A DNA stretch of 59,302 nt. Source: Armatimonadota bacterium. GTDB taxonomy: Bacteria > Sysuimicrobiota > Sysuimicrobiia > Sysuimicrobiales > Sysuimicrobiaceae. The notes below the pieces were generated by a model. It worked only from the letters and a program-made list of their open reading frames with translations, was not told where the DNA came from and did no database searches. Made by a program: the position numbers and the translations under genes. The DNA lies in contig JAVKGW010000004.1 of the NCBI GenBank assembly GCA_031460175.1, forward strand, positions 1-59,302, in the 5' to 3' direction. How positions within the stretch are numbered: position 1 is the first letter of the stretch; each line of letters begins with the position of its first letter. Positions 27,384 to 35,870 of the stretch are shown here, in pieces.

Positions 27384-28211
27384 TCACTTCCGGCGCTTCA
27401 CGATGAAGCGGGTGCTGGGCTTGCGGGGCTTGCGCGTCTTCTTCCCCAGGGTGGGCTTGCCCCACGGGGAGACGGGGCTCGGCATGCCGACGGGGGAGCG
27501 ACCTTCCCCGCCGCCGTGGGGGTGGCTGCGGGGGTCCATGGCCACGCCCCGCACCGCGGGCCGCCACCCCAGCCACCGCCGCCGTCCCGCCTTCCCGTAC
27601 TTGATGGCCTCGTGCTCCACGTTGCCCACCTGCCCCACGGTGGCCCGGCACCGGATGTGGATCTTCCGGAGCTCGCCGCTCGGCAGCCGCAGGAGGGCAT
27701 ACTCCCCCTCCTTGGCCATGACCTGGGCCGCGGCCCCCGCGGCCCGCACCAGCTGCCCCCCTCGCCCGGGCACCAGCTCCACGTTGTGCACGAGGGTGCC
27801 CGTGGGGATGTTCGCCAGAGGGAGGGCGTTCCCGGGTTTGATCTCCACGTTCTCCCCGCTCATCACCACATCCCCAACTTGAAGTCCCACGGGGGCCAGG
27901 ATGTAGCGCTTCTCGCCGTCCGCGTACTGCAGGAGGGCGATCCGGGCGGAGCGGTTCGGGTCGTACTCGATGGCGGCTACCCGGGCCGGCACCCCGTCCT
28001 TGTCCCGGCGGAAGTCAACGAGGCGGTACAGACGCTTGTGCCCCCCGCCCCGATGCCGCACCGTGATGCGGCCCTGGTTGTTGCGACCCGCGTGCCGGTG
28101 AAGGGAGACCACCAGGGACCGCTCCGGGGAGTCCTTGGTGATCTCCTCGAAGGTGTAGCCCGTGGCGATCCGCCGGCCCGGGGTCGTGGGTCCGTACTTC
28201 TTGATGCCCAT
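27384..28211 (-). CDS. rplB: 50S ribosomal protein L2
   Basis: 275 residues. It has [20 protein letters not shown], the [20 protein letters not shown] segment, and the C-terminal [20 protein letters not shown] loop containing the conserved His next to the peptidyl-transferase centre. It ends in a basic tail. Confidence 0.98.
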   Translation of the reverse strand: MGIKKYGPTTPGRRIATGYTFEEITKDSPERSLVVSLHRHAGRNNQGRITVRHRGGGHKRLYRLVDFRRDKDGVPARVAAIEYDPNRSARIALLQYADGEKRYILAPVGLQVGDVVMSGENVEIKPGNALPLANIPTGTLVHNVELVPGRGGQLVRAAGAAAQVMAKEGEYALLRLPSGELRKIHIRCRATVGQVGNVEHEAIKYGKAGRRRWLGWRPAVRGVAMDPRSHPHGGGEGRSPVGMPSPVSPWGKPTLGKKTRKPRKPSTRFIVKRRK

Positions 28212-28219
28212 CTCTCCTC

Positions 28220-28507
28220 CTACGCGAACTGCTCCAGATCGATCTTGTAGCCCGCCTGGAGGGTGACGATGGCCTTCTTGCGATCCGGCGTCCGGTACAC
28301 ATGCGGTCCCCTCCGCCGGGTCTTTCCGGGAATCCGGAGGGTGTTCACCTTGGCCACCTTCACCCCGAAGATCCGCTCCACGGCCTCCCGGATCTCGGGC
28401 TTGGTCGCGTCCCGGGCCACCTCAAAAGTGTACTTCCCCAACTCCACGCCCCGCATGCTCTTCTCCGTGAGGATGGGACGGCGGAGGATCTCCCGGGGAT
28501 CCCTCAT
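28220..28507 (-). CDS. rplW: 50S ribosomal protein L23
   Basis: 95 residues. It has [40 protein letters not shown] and [20 protein letters not shown]. It is the exit-site dock for trigger factor and SRP. ATG 28507 overlaps the rplD stop (ATGA), which fixes the start. Confidence 0.97.
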   Translation of the reverse strand: MRDPREILRRPILTEKSMRGVELGKYTFEVARDATKPEIREAVERIFGVKVAKVNTLRIPGKTRRRGPHVYRTPDRKKAIVTLQAGYKIDLEQFA

Positions 28508-29136
28508 GCGAGCACCTCCTCCATCCTCGGGATGGCCGCCCGCTCCACCAGGATGTGATCCGCCCACAGGAGGTCCGCCACGTTCAGGGTTCCGGGACCC
28601 AGGACCAGGACCCGGGGGAGGTTGCGGGCGGCCCGGCGCACCAGCTTCTCCTCATCCCGGGCGATGAGGAGGATGCGGCCCACTAGTCCCATCCGCTGCA
28701 GAAACGCCACCACCTCCCGGGTCCGGCCCTCCGCGACCCCAAACCCCTCCACCACCCGGAGCCGGCCCGTGGCCACGGCATCCGAGAGCACGGAGCGCAC
28801 CGCCAGCCGCCGCATGGCCTTCGGGAGCCGCTGGGTGTAGTCCCGGGGTTTGGGGCCGAAGACCACCCCGCCCCCCACGAAGATGGGGGCCCGGATGTCC
28901 CCGTGACGGGCCCGGCCCGTGCCCTTCTGGCGCCAGATCTTCCGGGTGCTCCCCGCCACCTCTCCCCGGGTCTTGGTGGAGGCGGTACCAGCCCGGGCAG
29001 CCGCCCACTGGGCCACCAGGGCCTGGTGGACCACGGCCTTGTGCGGCTTGATGCCGAAGATGGCCGCCGGGAGCTCCACCTGGCCGACCGCACGGCCTTG
29101 CGCGTCGTAACTGGTGACCACCGGCATCCCCATCAC
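28504..29136 (-). CDS. rplD: 50S ribosomal protein L4
   Basis: 210 residues. The tunnel loop is [20 protein letters not shown], followed by [18 protein letters not shown]4 also represses the S10 operon in some bacteria. GTG 29136 overlaps the rplC stop (GTGA); ATG 29133 is one codon later. Confidence 0.96.
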   Translation of the reverse strand: MMGMPVVTSYDAQGRAVGQVELPAAIFGIKPHKAVVHQALVAQWAAARAGTASTKTRGEVAGSTRKIWRQKGTGRARHGDIRAPIFVGGGVVFGPKPRDYTQRLPKAMRRLAVRSVLSDAVATGRLRVVEGFGVAEGRTREVVAFLQRMGLVGRILLIARDEEKLVRRAARNLPRVLVLGPGTLNVADLLWADHILVERAAIPRMEEVLA

Positions 29137-29765
29137 TCCTGTGTCTTTGCCTTCCGGATCATCACCAGTCCCCCCCTGGGCCCGGGCACCGCGCCCTTGA
29201 TGAGGAGGAGGTGGTGTTCGGGGTCTACCCGCACCACCGACAGTCCCCGGATGGTGACCCGCTCGCCGCCCATGCGGCCGGGCATGCGCTTTCCCTTCCA
29301 GACCTTTCCCACGCCGCTCGTGCCGATGCTCCCCACGGCCCGGTGCATGAGGGAGACCCCGTGGGAGTCCCGCTGCCCTCCGAATCCGTGCCGCTTGATG
29401 GCTCCCGCGAATCCCTTGCCCTTGCTCGTGCCCGTCACGTCCACCTTATCCCCCTCGGAGAACACCGAGACCGTGATCTCCTGCCCCACCCGGTATCCCT
29501 CCCCGTCCTCGATCCGGAACTCCCGAAGGATCCGGTGGGGCCGCACCCCGGCTTTGCGGAACACGCCCCGCATGGGCTTGTTCACCCGGTGCTCCGGCAC
29601 CGGCTCGAACCCCAGCTGCACCGCCCGATACCCGTCCCGCTCCGGGGTACGGAGCCCCACCACCACGTTCGGGGTGGCCTCCACCACGGTCACGGGCACC
29701 ACCGCACCCGTCCGCTCATCGAAGACCTGCGTCATCCCGATCTTCCGTCCTAGGATCGCCACCAT
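29133..29765 (-). CDS. rplC: 50S ribosomal protein L3
   Basis: 210 residues. It has [40 protein letters not shown] and [20 protein letters not shown] with the central loop that approaches the peptidyl-transferase centre. It follows rpsJ by 21 bp. Confidence 0.97.
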   Translation of the reverse strand: MVAILGRKIGMTQVFDERTGAVVPVTVVEATPNVVVGLRTPERDGYRAVQLGFEPVPEHRVNKPMRGVFRKAGVRPHRILREFRIEDGEGYRVGQEITVSVFSEGDKVDVTGTSKGKGFAGAIKRHGFGGQRDSHGVSLMHRAVGSIGTSGVGKVWKGKRMPGRMGGERVTIRGLSVVRVDPEHHLLLIKGAVPGPRGGLVMIRKAKTQE

Positions 29766-29786
29766 GGAACCACCCCCTCCGACCTC

Positions 29787-30092
29787 CTACAGCTTGATCT
29801 CGATGTCCACGCCCGCGGGGAGGTCCAGCGTCATCAGGGCGTCCACGGTCTTCTGGGTGGGCTCCAGGATGTCGATGAGCCGCTTGTGCGTGAGGATCTG
29901 GAAGTGCTCCATGGATTCCTTGTCCGTGTGGGGAGATCGGATCACGCAGTACACGTTCCGATCCGTGGGGAGGGGGACGGGCCCGCTCACCCGGGCCCCG
30001 GTCCGCCGCACGGTCTCCACGATCATGGCCGCGGACTGGTCCAGCAGCCGGTGGTCGAAGGCGCGCAGCTTGATGCGGATCCGCTGTGCCAT
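29787..30092 (-). CDS. rpsJ: 30S ribosomal protein S10 (NusE)
   Basis: 101 residues. It has [40 protein letters not shown] and [20 protein letters not shown]. It works in the 30S head and in transcription antitermination with NusB. It follows fusA by only 11 bp; the usual tuf gene in between is missing. Confidence 0.97.
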   Translation of the reverse strand: MAQRIRIKLRAFDHRLLDQSAAMIVETVRRTGARVSGPVPLPTDRNVYCVIRSPHTDKESMEHFQILTHKRLIDILEPTQKTVDALMTLDLPAGVDIEIKL

Positions 30093-30103
30093 GGAACTCC
30101 TCC

Positions 30104-32188
30104 CTAGGCTCTCGCGGCCACGGGCCGCCCCCGGATGATCTCCTCCGCCACGTTGGGCGGCACCTCCTCATAGTGGGAGAACTCCATGGTGTACGAGCCC
30201 CTCCCCTGGGTCATGGACCGGAGGTCCGTGGCATACCCGAACATCTCCGCGAGGGGGACGAGGGCCGTGACGACCCGCATTCCCGCCTGCTCCTCCATGG
30301 ACTGGATGCGGCCCCGCCGGGCGTTGAGGTCGGAGAGGACGTCCCCCAGGTAGGCCTCGGGGGTTGTCACCTCCACCTTCATGATGGGCTCCAGGAGCAC
30401 CAGCCCCGCCTTCATCGCGGCGTCCTTGAAGGCCAGGGACCCCGCGATCTTGAAGGCCAACTCCGAGGAGTCCACCTCGTGGTAGGACCCGTCCACGAGG
30501 GTGGCCCGCACGTCGATCACGGGGTACCCTGCCAGCACGCCCGTCTCCATGGCCTCCCGGACTCCCTGCTCGATGGCCTTGTGGAACTCCTTGGGCACCA
30601 CCCCGCCCGTGGTGCGGTCCACGAACTCGAACCCCCCACCGCGCCCGAGGGGCTCGATCTCCAGGATCACGTGCCCGTACTGGCCCCGACCACCGGTCTG
30701 CCGGATGAACTTCCCCTCACCCCGAGCCGGGACCCGGATGGTCTCCTTGTACGCCACCTGCGGCCGGCCCACCCGGGCCTCCACCCGGAACTCCCGCACC
30801 AGGCGGTCCGTGATGATCTCCAGGTGCAGCTCGCCCATGCCCGAGACGATGGTCTGACCGGTCTCCGGATCGTAGCGCACCTTGAAGGTGGGGTCCTCCT
30901 CCGCCAGCTTGGCGAGGGCGGTGGCAAGTTTGTCCGCGTCCGCCTTGGTCTTCGGCTCGATGGCCACGGAGATCACGGGCTCCGGGAACTGCATGGCCTC
31001 CAGCAGAATGGGGGCCGCCTCATCGCACAGGGTGTCCCCCGTGGTGGTGACCCGAAGCCCCACCGCGGCCACCACGTTTCCCGCCGTGGCCTCGGGGATG
31101 TCCTCCCGGTGGTTGGCGTGCATCTGGAGGATGCGGCTCACCCGCTCCCGGGTCCCCTTGGTGGCGTTGAAGACGTAGGAGCCGGCCCGGAGGGTGCCGG
31201 AGTAGACCCGGAAGTACGTGAGCTTCCCCACATAGGGGTCCGTCATGATCTTGAAGGCGAGGGCCGCGAACGGGGCCTGCTCGTCCGGGGGCCGCTCCTC
31301 CGCCTCTCCGGTCAGGGGATTGGAGCCCCGGACGGGACCGATGTCGAGGGGGGAGGGGAGGTAGTCCACCACCGCGTCCAGCAGGGGCTGTACCCCCTTG
31401 TTCCGGAAGGAGGAACCCGCCAGCACGGGGACGATCTTTCCGGAGATCGTCCCCTGGCGGATGGCCTGCTTGAGCAGGGCCTCAGAAACGGGCTGGGCCT
31501 CCAGATAGGCCATCATGACCTCGTCCGAGACCTCTGAGGCGGCCTCCAGGAGCCTCTCCCGATACTCCCGGGCCCGGTCCAGGAGGTCCTCCGGAATGGC
31601 GGTCTCATCGGACCGGGTTCCGAGATCGTCCAGGTAGATGATGGATCGCATGCGCACCAGGTCCACCACGCCCCGGAAGCCATCCTCCGCGCCGATGGGC
31701 AGCTGCACGGGGACCGCGTTCGCGCCGAGCCGCTCCCGGACCATCTCCACCACCCGGAGGAAGTCCGCGCCCGTGCGGTCCATCTTGTTCACGTACACGA
31801 TGCGGGGGACCCGGTAACGATCCGCCTGCCGCCAGACGGTCTCCGACTGCGGTTGAACCCCCTCCACCGCGCTGAGGATGACGATGGCTCCGTCCAACAC
31901 CCGGAGGCTGCGCTCCACCTCCACGGTGAAGTCCACGTGTCCGGGGGTATCGATGATGTTGATGCGGTGGTCCCGCCAGAAGCAGGTGGTGGCCGCGGAG
32001 GTGATGGTGATCCCCCGCTCCCGCTCCTGGACCATCCAGTCCATGGTGGCAGAGCCTTCATCCACCTCGCCCAGGCGGTGGACCCGACCCGTGTAGAACA
32101 GGATGCGCTCCGTGGTCGTGGTCTTCCCCGCGTCGATGTGGGCAATGATCCCGATGTTTCGGATGCGTTCAATGGGTACCTTGGCCAT
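30104..32188 (-). CDS. fusA: translation elongation factor G
   Basis: 694 residues, the full five-domain translocase GTPase. G motifs are [15 protein letters not shown] (G1), [11 protein letters not shown] (G2), [11 protein letters not shown] (G3) and [12 protein letters not shown] (G4). Domain IV carries [15 protein letters not shown], with its tip near [13 protein letters not shown] start at ATG 32188, with GGAG 5 nt upstream, rather than the GTG immediately before it. It is in the str cluster after rpsG. Confidence 0.97.
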   Translation of the reverse strand: MAKVPIERIRNIGIIAHIDAGKTTTTERILFYTGRVHRLGEVDEGSATMDWMVQERERGITITSAATTCFWRDHRINIIDTPGHVDFTVEVERSLRVLDGAIVILSAVEGVQPQSETVWRQADRYRVPRIVYVNKMDRTGADFLRVVEMVRERLGANAVPVQLPIGAEDGFRGVVDLVRMRSIIYLDDLGTRSDETAIPEDLLDRAREYRERLLEAASEVSDEVMMAYLEAQPVSEALLKQAIRQGTISGKIVPVLAGSSFRNKGVQPLLDAVVDYLPSPLDIGPVRGSNPLTGEAEERPPDEQAPFAALAFKIMTDPYVGKLTYFRVYSGTLRAGSYVFNATKGTRERVSRILQMHANHREDIPEATAGNVVAAVGLRVTTTGDTLCDEAAPILLEAMQFPEPVISVAIEPKTKADADKLATALAKLAEEDPTFKVRYDPETGQTIVSGMGELHLEIITDRLVREFRVEARVGRPQVAYKETIRVPARGEGKFIRQTGGRGQYGHVILEIEPLGRGGGFEFVDRTTGGVVPKEFHKAIEQGVREAMETGVLAGYPVIDVRATLVDGSYHEVDSSELAFKIAGSLAFKDAAMKAGLVLLEPIMKVEVTTPEAYLGDVLSDLNARRGRIQSMEEQAGMRVVTALVPLAEMFGYATDLRSMTQGRGSYTMEFSHYEEVPPNVAEEIIRGRPVAARA

Positions 32189-32198
32189 CACGTCTCCA

Positions 32199-32669
32199 TC
32201 ACCACCGATAGTGGGCGAAGGCCTTGTTCGCCTCCGCCATGCGGTGCACCTCGTCCCGCCGCTTCACGGCTCCGCCCTGCCCCTGGGCCGCATCCAGGAT
32301 CTCCGCGGCGAGCTTCTCGATCATGCTCCGGCCGGACCGCTGGCGGGCGTACTCCACCAGCCACCGGATGCCCAGGGACATCCGTCGCTCGGGCCGCACC
32401 TCGATGGGCACCTGATACGTGGCTCCCCCCACCCGGCGGGGACGGACCTCCAGGATGGGCATCACGTTCCCCAGGGCCTTCTCCAGGACCTGGACGGGAT
32501 GCTGCCCCGTCTTCTCTTCCACCTTGCGAAGGGCGCTGTAGACGATCCACTCCGCGACGGTCTTCTTGCCCTTCTTCATGACCTTGTTGATGAGCCGCTG
32601 GACGATGGGGCTCCCGTACACCACGTCCGGAGGAATCACCCGGGGCGGAACCGGTCCCTTGCGCGGCAT
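32199..32669 (-). CDS. rpsG: 30S ribosomal protein S7
   Basis: 156 residues. It has [40 protein letters not shown] and [20 protein letters not shown]. It organises the 30S head and the E site. In other bacteria it can repress the str operon. Confidence 0.97.
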   Translation of the reverse strand: MPRKGPVPPRVIPPDVVYGSPIVQRLINKVMKKGKKTVAEWIVYSALRKVEEKTGQHPVQVLEKALGNVMPILEVRPRRVGGATYQVPIEVRPERRMSLGIRWLVEYARQRSGRSMIEKLAAEILDAAQGQGGAVKRRDEVHRMAEANKAFAHYRW

Positions 32670-32681
32670 CCTCCTCCCCCC

Positions 32682-33056
32682 CTACTGCTTGGGCCGCTTG
32701 GCCCCGTACTTGCTGCGCCCCTGCCGCCGACCCGCCACGCCCGCGGCGTCCAGGGCGCCGCGGACGATGTGGTACCGGATGCCCGGCAGGTCCTTCACCC
32801 GCCCGCCCCGGACCAGCACCACGGAGTGCTCCTGGAGGTTGTGCCCGATGCCCGGGATGTAGGCCGTGACCTCGATCCCGTTCGTGAGCCGGACCCGGGC
32901 GATCTTCCGCAGGGCGGAGTTCGGCTTCTTCGGGGTCATGGTCTTCACCTGGATGCACACTCCCCGCTTGAAGGGGTTCCCCTGCAGCGCCGGCGACTTG
33001 CTCTTGTGCCGCAGGGGCTCCCGCCCGTAGCGCACCAATTGGTTGATGGTCGGCAT
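32682..33056 (-). CDS. rpsL: 30S ribosomal protein S12
   Basis: 124 residues. It has [20 protein letters not shown] and the streptomycin loop [20 protein letters not shown] with the wild-type Lys, then [20 protein letters not shown] and [20 protein letters not shown]. It governs decoding accuracy. Confidence 0.98.
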   Translation of the reverse strand: MPTINQLVRYGREPLRHKSKSPALQGNPFKRGVCIQVKTMTPKKPNSALRKIARVRLTNGIEVTAYIPGIGHNLQEHSVVLVRGGRVKDLPGIRYHIVRGALDAAGVAGRRQGRSKYGAKRPKQ

Positions 33057-33144
33057 CCAACCTCCCTCCCAAAATTCCCGGAATCACGCCACACCCAGGC
33101 CCCGGTCGGGCACCGGATGATCCCGCCAGGTCCTCTGCCCTCCC

Positions 33145-33164
33145 ATCGGATCGGGGGATCCGAT
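33145..33164. repeat. perfect inverted repeat in the ylxQ-rpsL intergenic region
   Basis: ATCGGATC and GATCCGAT (8 bp arms) flank a GGGG loop. It lies in the 244-bp stretch 33057-33300, the only sizeable gap in the ribosomal cluster. There is no T run on either side, so it is not an obvious intrinsic terminator. It could be an RNA hairpin in the rpsL leader or a protein site. I see no gene and no second clear promoter in that gap. Confidence 0.45.
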
Positions 33165-33300
33165 CCCGCGCCCGATGGACAACCGGCCCGCCCGCCAGCG
33201 GATCCCCAGGGGGTGACCTCGGAGATCATGGCGCCGGACGTCCTGCGGCGCGGTCACTGCCTCGACGATGCGGCTCGGTAGCGATCCGCCGGACCCGGGG

Positions 33301-33567
33301 TTACGACTCCGAAGCGGGTCCCCTCAGGATCGCGGCCGCGGCCGCGTCCACCGCGATCCCACACGCACGTCCGAGCTCCCGCTTCGTGTGCTCCTGCACC
33401 AGCGGGAGCCCCTTCTGCTGCGCCGCCCGCACCACCGACTCCGTGACCCGCGGGTCCGCGTCCTTCGCCACAAACACGACCAGGGCCTGCCCCCGCTGGA
33501 TGGCCTTGGCCGTCTGGTTCGTTCCCACCGCGCGGTGCGCGGCCTGGCGCAGCGCCTCAAGCGTCAC
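33301..33567 (-). CDS. L7Ae-family ribosomal-associated protein (YbxF/YlxQ-like)
   Basis: 88 residues, L7Ae/L30e/Gadd45 fold: TNQTAKAIQRGQALVVFVAK near 17-36 and DADPRVTESVVRAAQQKGLP are typical of the kink-turn binding proteins. In Bacillus the relative YbxF sits just before rpsL, as here. It is expected to bind K-turn RNA on the ribosome or in leaders. The GTG at 33567 has GGAGGAGG about 8 nt upstream. It is the first gene of the superoperon. Confidence 0.85.
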   Translation of the reverse strand: MTLEALRQAAHRAVGTNQTAKAIQRGQALVVFVAKDADPRVTESVVRAAQQKGLPLVQEHTKRELGRACGIAVDAAAAAILRGPASES

Positions 33568-33629
33568 GGCCCCAGCCTCCTCCAGGAAGCCCGTGGCCTC
33601 CTGTCCTCAGGGACCTGCGGGCCTCTCCG

Positions 33630-33658
33630 AGGATAGACAATCCATTCGGCCCTGTCAA
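33630..33658 (-). promoter_or_regulatory. sigma-A-type promoter of the ylxQ/str/S10 superoperon
   Basis: On the minus strand a consensus TTGACA (33658-33653) is followed after 17 bp by TATCCT (33635-33630). The start site is expected near 33623, about 55 nt before the first gene. It is the only strong promoter I see for the 21-kb cluster. Confidence 0.7.
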
Positions 33659-33730
33659 CCGAGGGCCCGCGCGGGAAGCCTCCGCGACCCCACCGGCACA
33701 GGGCGCAGGTCTGAACTGTCTACAACAAAG

Positions 33731-33759
33731 TTGACACTATCCGGCCGGGGGAATACAAT
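33731..33759 (+). promoter_or_regulatory. consensus promoter of the 6PGDH-like dehydrogenase
   Basis: TTGACA (33731-33736), 17-bp spacer, TACAAT (33754-33759). The predicted transcription start falls at about 33766, which is the GTG start codon itself. The divergent ylxQ promoter has its -35 about 72 bp away. Confidence 0.75.
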
Positions 33760-33765
33760 GCGGCC

Positions 33766-34605
33766 GTGCTGCGGCGCCTGTCTTTAGCCTCCCTCACGGT
33801 AGCCGTCCTCGGCCTGGGTGAGGCGGGGAGCGCGGTGGCGGAGGACCTCGCGCGGGCAGGGGTCCGGGTGGTGGGCTGGGATCCCCAGCCGAAGCGTCTT
33901 CCCGAAGGGGTGCGCCTTGCGGAGGACCCTCACGCCGCGGTGGAGGACGCGGAGGTGATCCTGGTGCTCACCACGCCCTCCGCCTCCCTGGCGGTGGCCT
34001 CGGCGGTGGGCGAGCGGCTGCGGCCGGGCCAGGTGTACGCGGACTGCAACAGTACCTCCCCGGCCGTAAAGCGGCAGGTGGCCCGCCTCCTGGAATCCTC
34101 CGGGGCCCTGTTCGCGGACGTCGCGCTGATGGCGCCCGTCCCCGGGCGGGGCGTCCGGACCCCGGCCCTGGCCAGCGGGCCCGGCGCGCAGGCGTTGGCG
34201 GATCGGCTCGCGCCCCTGGGAATGCCGGTGCGGGTCCTGGGGCCGGAGGTGGGCTTGGCGGCCGCCCGCAAACTGGTGCGCAGCGTGTTCACGAAGGGGC
34301 TCGCGGCCTCCGTCCTGGAGGCCCTGGTCGCGGCCCGGGCCCTCGGTTGCGAGAGGGAGGTCTTGGAGGACATCTCCAAGACCCTGGAAGAGGCCGACGC
34401 GGCCCTCCTCCACCGCTTGGTGGAGGGGACACGCCAGCACGCGGCGCGGCGGGCGGACGAGATGCGGGCCGCCTGCGAACTGCTGGACGAGCTCGGGGTT
34501 CCCGCCCGGGTCGCCCGGGCCTGCGTGGCGTGGCTGGAGGACCTGGCGGGGTGGACCCGGGAGGGATCACCGAGCCGGATCCGCGGCAACCGCCCGGATG
34601 GTTGA
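33766..34605 (+). CDS. NAD(P)-dependent dehydrogenase, 6PGDH-like N-terminus with DUF1932-type C-terminus
   Basis: 279 residues. A Rossmann domain opens with VAVLGLGEAGSAVAEDLARA (near 12-31) and has VILVLTTPSASL and the YADCNSTSP motif of the beta-hydroxyacid dehydrogenase family. It is followed by a helical C-terminal domain (LAAARKLVRSVFTKGLAASV) like DUF1932 proteins. It probably oxidises or reduces a hydroxyacid; the substrate is unknown. The GTG start lies exactly at the predicted transcription start, so the mRNA is probably leaderless. Its stop overlaps the -35 box of the next promoter. Confidence 0.82.
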   Translation: MLRRLSLASLTVAVLGLGEAGSAVAEDLARAGVRVVGWDPQPKRLPEGVRLAEDPHAAVEDAEVILVLTTPSASLAVASAVGERLRPGQVYADCNSTSPAVKRQVARLLESSGALFADVALMAPVPGRGVRTPALASGPGAQALADRLAPLGMPVRVLGPEVGLAAARKLVRSVFTKGLAASVLEALVAARALGCEREVLEDISKTLEEADAALLHRLVEGTRQHAARRADEMRAACELLDELGVPARVARACVAWLEDLAGWTREGSPSRIRGNRPDG

Positions 34606-34630
34606 CGGGCAAGACCCGAAGGCTTACCCT
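34602..34630 (+). promoter_or_regulatory. promoter of fluoride-riboswitch unit 1
   Basis: TTGACG (34602-34607) overlaps the stop of the preceding gene. After a 17-bp spacer comes TACCCT (34625-34630). Predicted start near 34637 puts the aptamer at the very 5' end of the RNA, as expected. Confidence 0.6.
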
Positions 34631-34651
34631 GAGGAGGACGGACTCGAATAT

Positions 34652-34706
34652 CGGGCGATGGAGCTCGCCCTACCTGCCTGGCCCGGACCAGGCTGATGGC
34701 TCCTAC
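34652..34706 (+). promoter_or_regulatory. fluoride riboswitch aptamer (crcB motif), copy 1
   Basis: P1 is GGGCG/CGCCC around the invariant GATGG, P3 is GCCTGG/CCAGGC, and the 3' segment is CTGATGGCTCCTAC, whose CTCC re-pairs with the GGAG of the P1 loop as a pseudoknot. These are the hallmark features of the crcB motif. The joining segment is TACC instead of the common AAAC seen in copy 2, a deviation that could alter affinity. The aptamer's last strand is shared with the terminator below. Confidence 0.88.
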
Positions 34707-34731
34707 TTGTAAAGCAGTGGGGGCCTTTTTT
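34698..34731 (+). terminator. intrinsic terminator, expression platform of fluoride riboswitch 1
   Basis: GGCTCCTACT (34698-34707) pairs over ten positions, with three G-U pairs, with AGTGGGGGCC (34716-34725), and T6 follows. The 5' arm includes the aptamer's pseudoknot strand, so fluoride binding should prevent the terminator and turn expression on. Confidence 0.88.
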
Positions 34732-34738
34732 CTTCAAC

Positions 34739-35143
34739 ATGGGCCGGACCCTGACCCTTCTCCTGGCGGGCGAAGACCTCACCCGCCTCGCCGCGGACCT
34801 GGCCCGCCGGGGCGACGGGCCCCTGGAAGCAGGCCTTGTGTGGCTCCTCGCCGAGGGAGCCCGACACTACGCCCGTGACCAGCACCGATGGCATCGCATG
34901 GAGGCGGAGCCAGCCACCGCGGACGAGGCAGAACGGTTGGAGCTCCAGCGGCGGGAAGCCGCCGCACATCTGCTTTCCATGCGCGCCCGCGTGCTCCAAA
35001 CCGAGCTGGAACGGGACACGCTGAGGTCCCAGGTGGCCGCCCTGGAGGAGGAGTACCGCGCGCTCCGAGACCGCCTCTTTGCCCTCCAGCAGGAGCGCCG
35101 GGTCCTGGTAGAGGCCTTGCGGGAACGGGGAATTCGACCGTGA
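34739..35143 (+). CDS. fluoride-riboswitch-controlled small coiled-coil-like protein 1
   Basis: 134 residues, unrecognised. The N-terminal third (GRTLTLLLAGEDLTRLAADL) is a compact mixed segment. The rest is one long charged helix (residues about 55-130) with heptad spacing, e.g. LERDTLRSQVAALEEEYRAL. There is no signal peptide or membrane helix, so it is probably cytoplasmic. The ATG lies 8 nt after the riboswitch T run; GTGGGGG in the terminator's 3' arm may serve as ribosome site when the terminator is not formed. It overlaps the next gene by GTGA. Confidence 0.7.
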   Translation: MGRTLTLLLAGEDLTRLAADLARRGDGPLEAGLVWLLAEGARHYARDQHRWHRMEAEPATADEAERLELQRREAAAHLLSMRARVLQTELERDTLRSQVAALEEEYRALRDRLFALQQERRVLVEALRERGIRP

Positions 35144-35583
35144 CGGACGTGCTGGCCACCGTGCACCTGCTCCTGGAGGAGGATCTCTGGGCAGAGGTGG
35201 AATCGGTCCTCCGGGCAGAGGGCTGGCGGGAGGAGGAGGGGCTGCGGATCCTGTTGGGATACGGCGCCGCGGTGCACCTGGACGGACCCTCCGAAGACCC
35301 CCTGCGGGCGCTGCGGACCGCCCGGGCTGAGCTCGCTACCCTCCGGCACCGGGCGTACCTCGCGGACGAGGCCGTGCGCGGGCTGCGGATGAACCTCACG
35401 GGTCTGGAGGCATCCCTTCGCCAGGCCCGGCGATCACTAGACCGGCTGGAGCGGGAGATCCGCGTGCTGCGCGATCGTGCCCGGGAGGCGGGGGTGAACG
35501 CGCCGGATTCCCCGCGGATCTCGGCCTCCGATGCGCTGCGCAGGCGACTGCGGGCCCTGTTCGGATACCGCAACACACCGTGA
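35140..35583 (+). CDS. fluoride-riboswitch-controlled small coiled-coil-like protein 2
   Basis: 147 residues, unrecognised. Residues 1-55 look globular (MTDVLATVHLLLEEDLWAEV). Residues 60-120 form a predicted coiled coil (LASLRQARRS-like heptads in LTGLEASLRQARRSLDRLER), and a basic end follows (ALRRRLRALFGYRNTP). The GTG overlaps the stop of gene 1, so the two are translationally coupled and may form a hetero-coiled-coil. No enzymatic motif is seen. The basic tail could contact nucleic acid, which is only an inference. Confidence 0.7.
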   Translation: MTDVLATVHLLLEEDLWAEVESVLRAEGWREEEGLRILLGYGAAVHLDGPSEDPLRALRTARAELATLRHRAYLADEAVRGLRMNLTGLEASLRQARRSLDRLEREIRVLRDRAREAGVNAPDSPRISASDALRRRLRALFGYRNTP

Positions 35584-35627
35584 ACCGGGAAGAAACCGCC
35601 CACCGCCTCCCCGCCCCTCCAGGCCGG

Positions 35628-35655
35628 TTGACAGCGCCCCCGCCTCCTGTAGAAT
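35628..35655 (+). promoter_or_regulatory. promoter of fluoride-riboswitch unit 2
   Basis: Consensus TTGACA (35628-35633), 16-bp spacer, TAGAAT (35650-35655). Expected start near 35662, two bases before the aptamer. The MutS-like genes therefore have their own fluoride-gated transcript. Confidence 0.8.
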
Positions 35656-35663
35656 GAGGTCGA

Positions 35664-35714
35664 GGGCGATGGAGCCCGCCCAAACCGCCTCGATGAGAGG
35701 CTGATGGCTCCTAC
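35664..35714 (+). promoter_or_regulatory. fluoride riboswitch aptamer (crcB motif), copy 2
   Basis: It is very close to the well-studied Thermotoga form. P1 is GGGCG/CGCCC with GATGG, the linker is AAACC, P3 is GCCTC/GAGGC, and CTGATGGCTCCTACC provides the pseudoknot strand. All elements are in order without insertion. With promoter and terminator at the right spacing, this is a textbook fluoride ON switch. Confidence 0.95.
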
Positions 35715-35736
35715 CCAGATCGGGTAGGGGCCTTTT
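35706..35736 (+). terminator. intrinsic terminator, expression platform of fluoride riboswitch 2
   Basis: GGCTCCTACCC (35706-35716) pairs with GGGTAGGGGCC (35722-35732) over 11 bp around an AGATC loop and is followed by TTTT. The 5' arm is the aptamer's 3' strand, so ligand binding and termination exclude each other. Confidence 0.93.
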
Positions 35737-35779
35737 CTATTCGGCCCCTCCCCGAGCGGAGGTGCTCCGTGGACGCCGT

Positions 35780-35857
35780 ATGGCTCATCCGGGGGATTCC
35801 GCCGAGATCCGAGGGGCCGCGGACGGCCTCATCGTGCGCCTGCTCCCCGCCCCGTGA
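35780..35857 (+). CDS. possible 25-codon leader peptide
   Basis: ATG 35780 opens MAHPGDSAEIRGAADGLIVR plus five residues, ending just before the ribosome site of the MutS-like gene. The GGAGG at 35758-35762 is better placed for a GTG at 35769, which begins an N-terminally extended version of the MutS-like protein. Either the short peptide, the extension or neither may be made. I list it because the 134-nt leader after the riboswitch is otherwise unexplained. Confidence 0.2.
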   Translation: MAHPGDSAEIRGAADGLIVRLLPAP

Positions 35858-35870
35858 AGGGGGCGCACCG

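Noticed and set aside
33145-33164. terminator of the ylxQ transcript
   Set aside because: Perfect hairpin but no following T run on either strand, so listed only as an inverted repeat.
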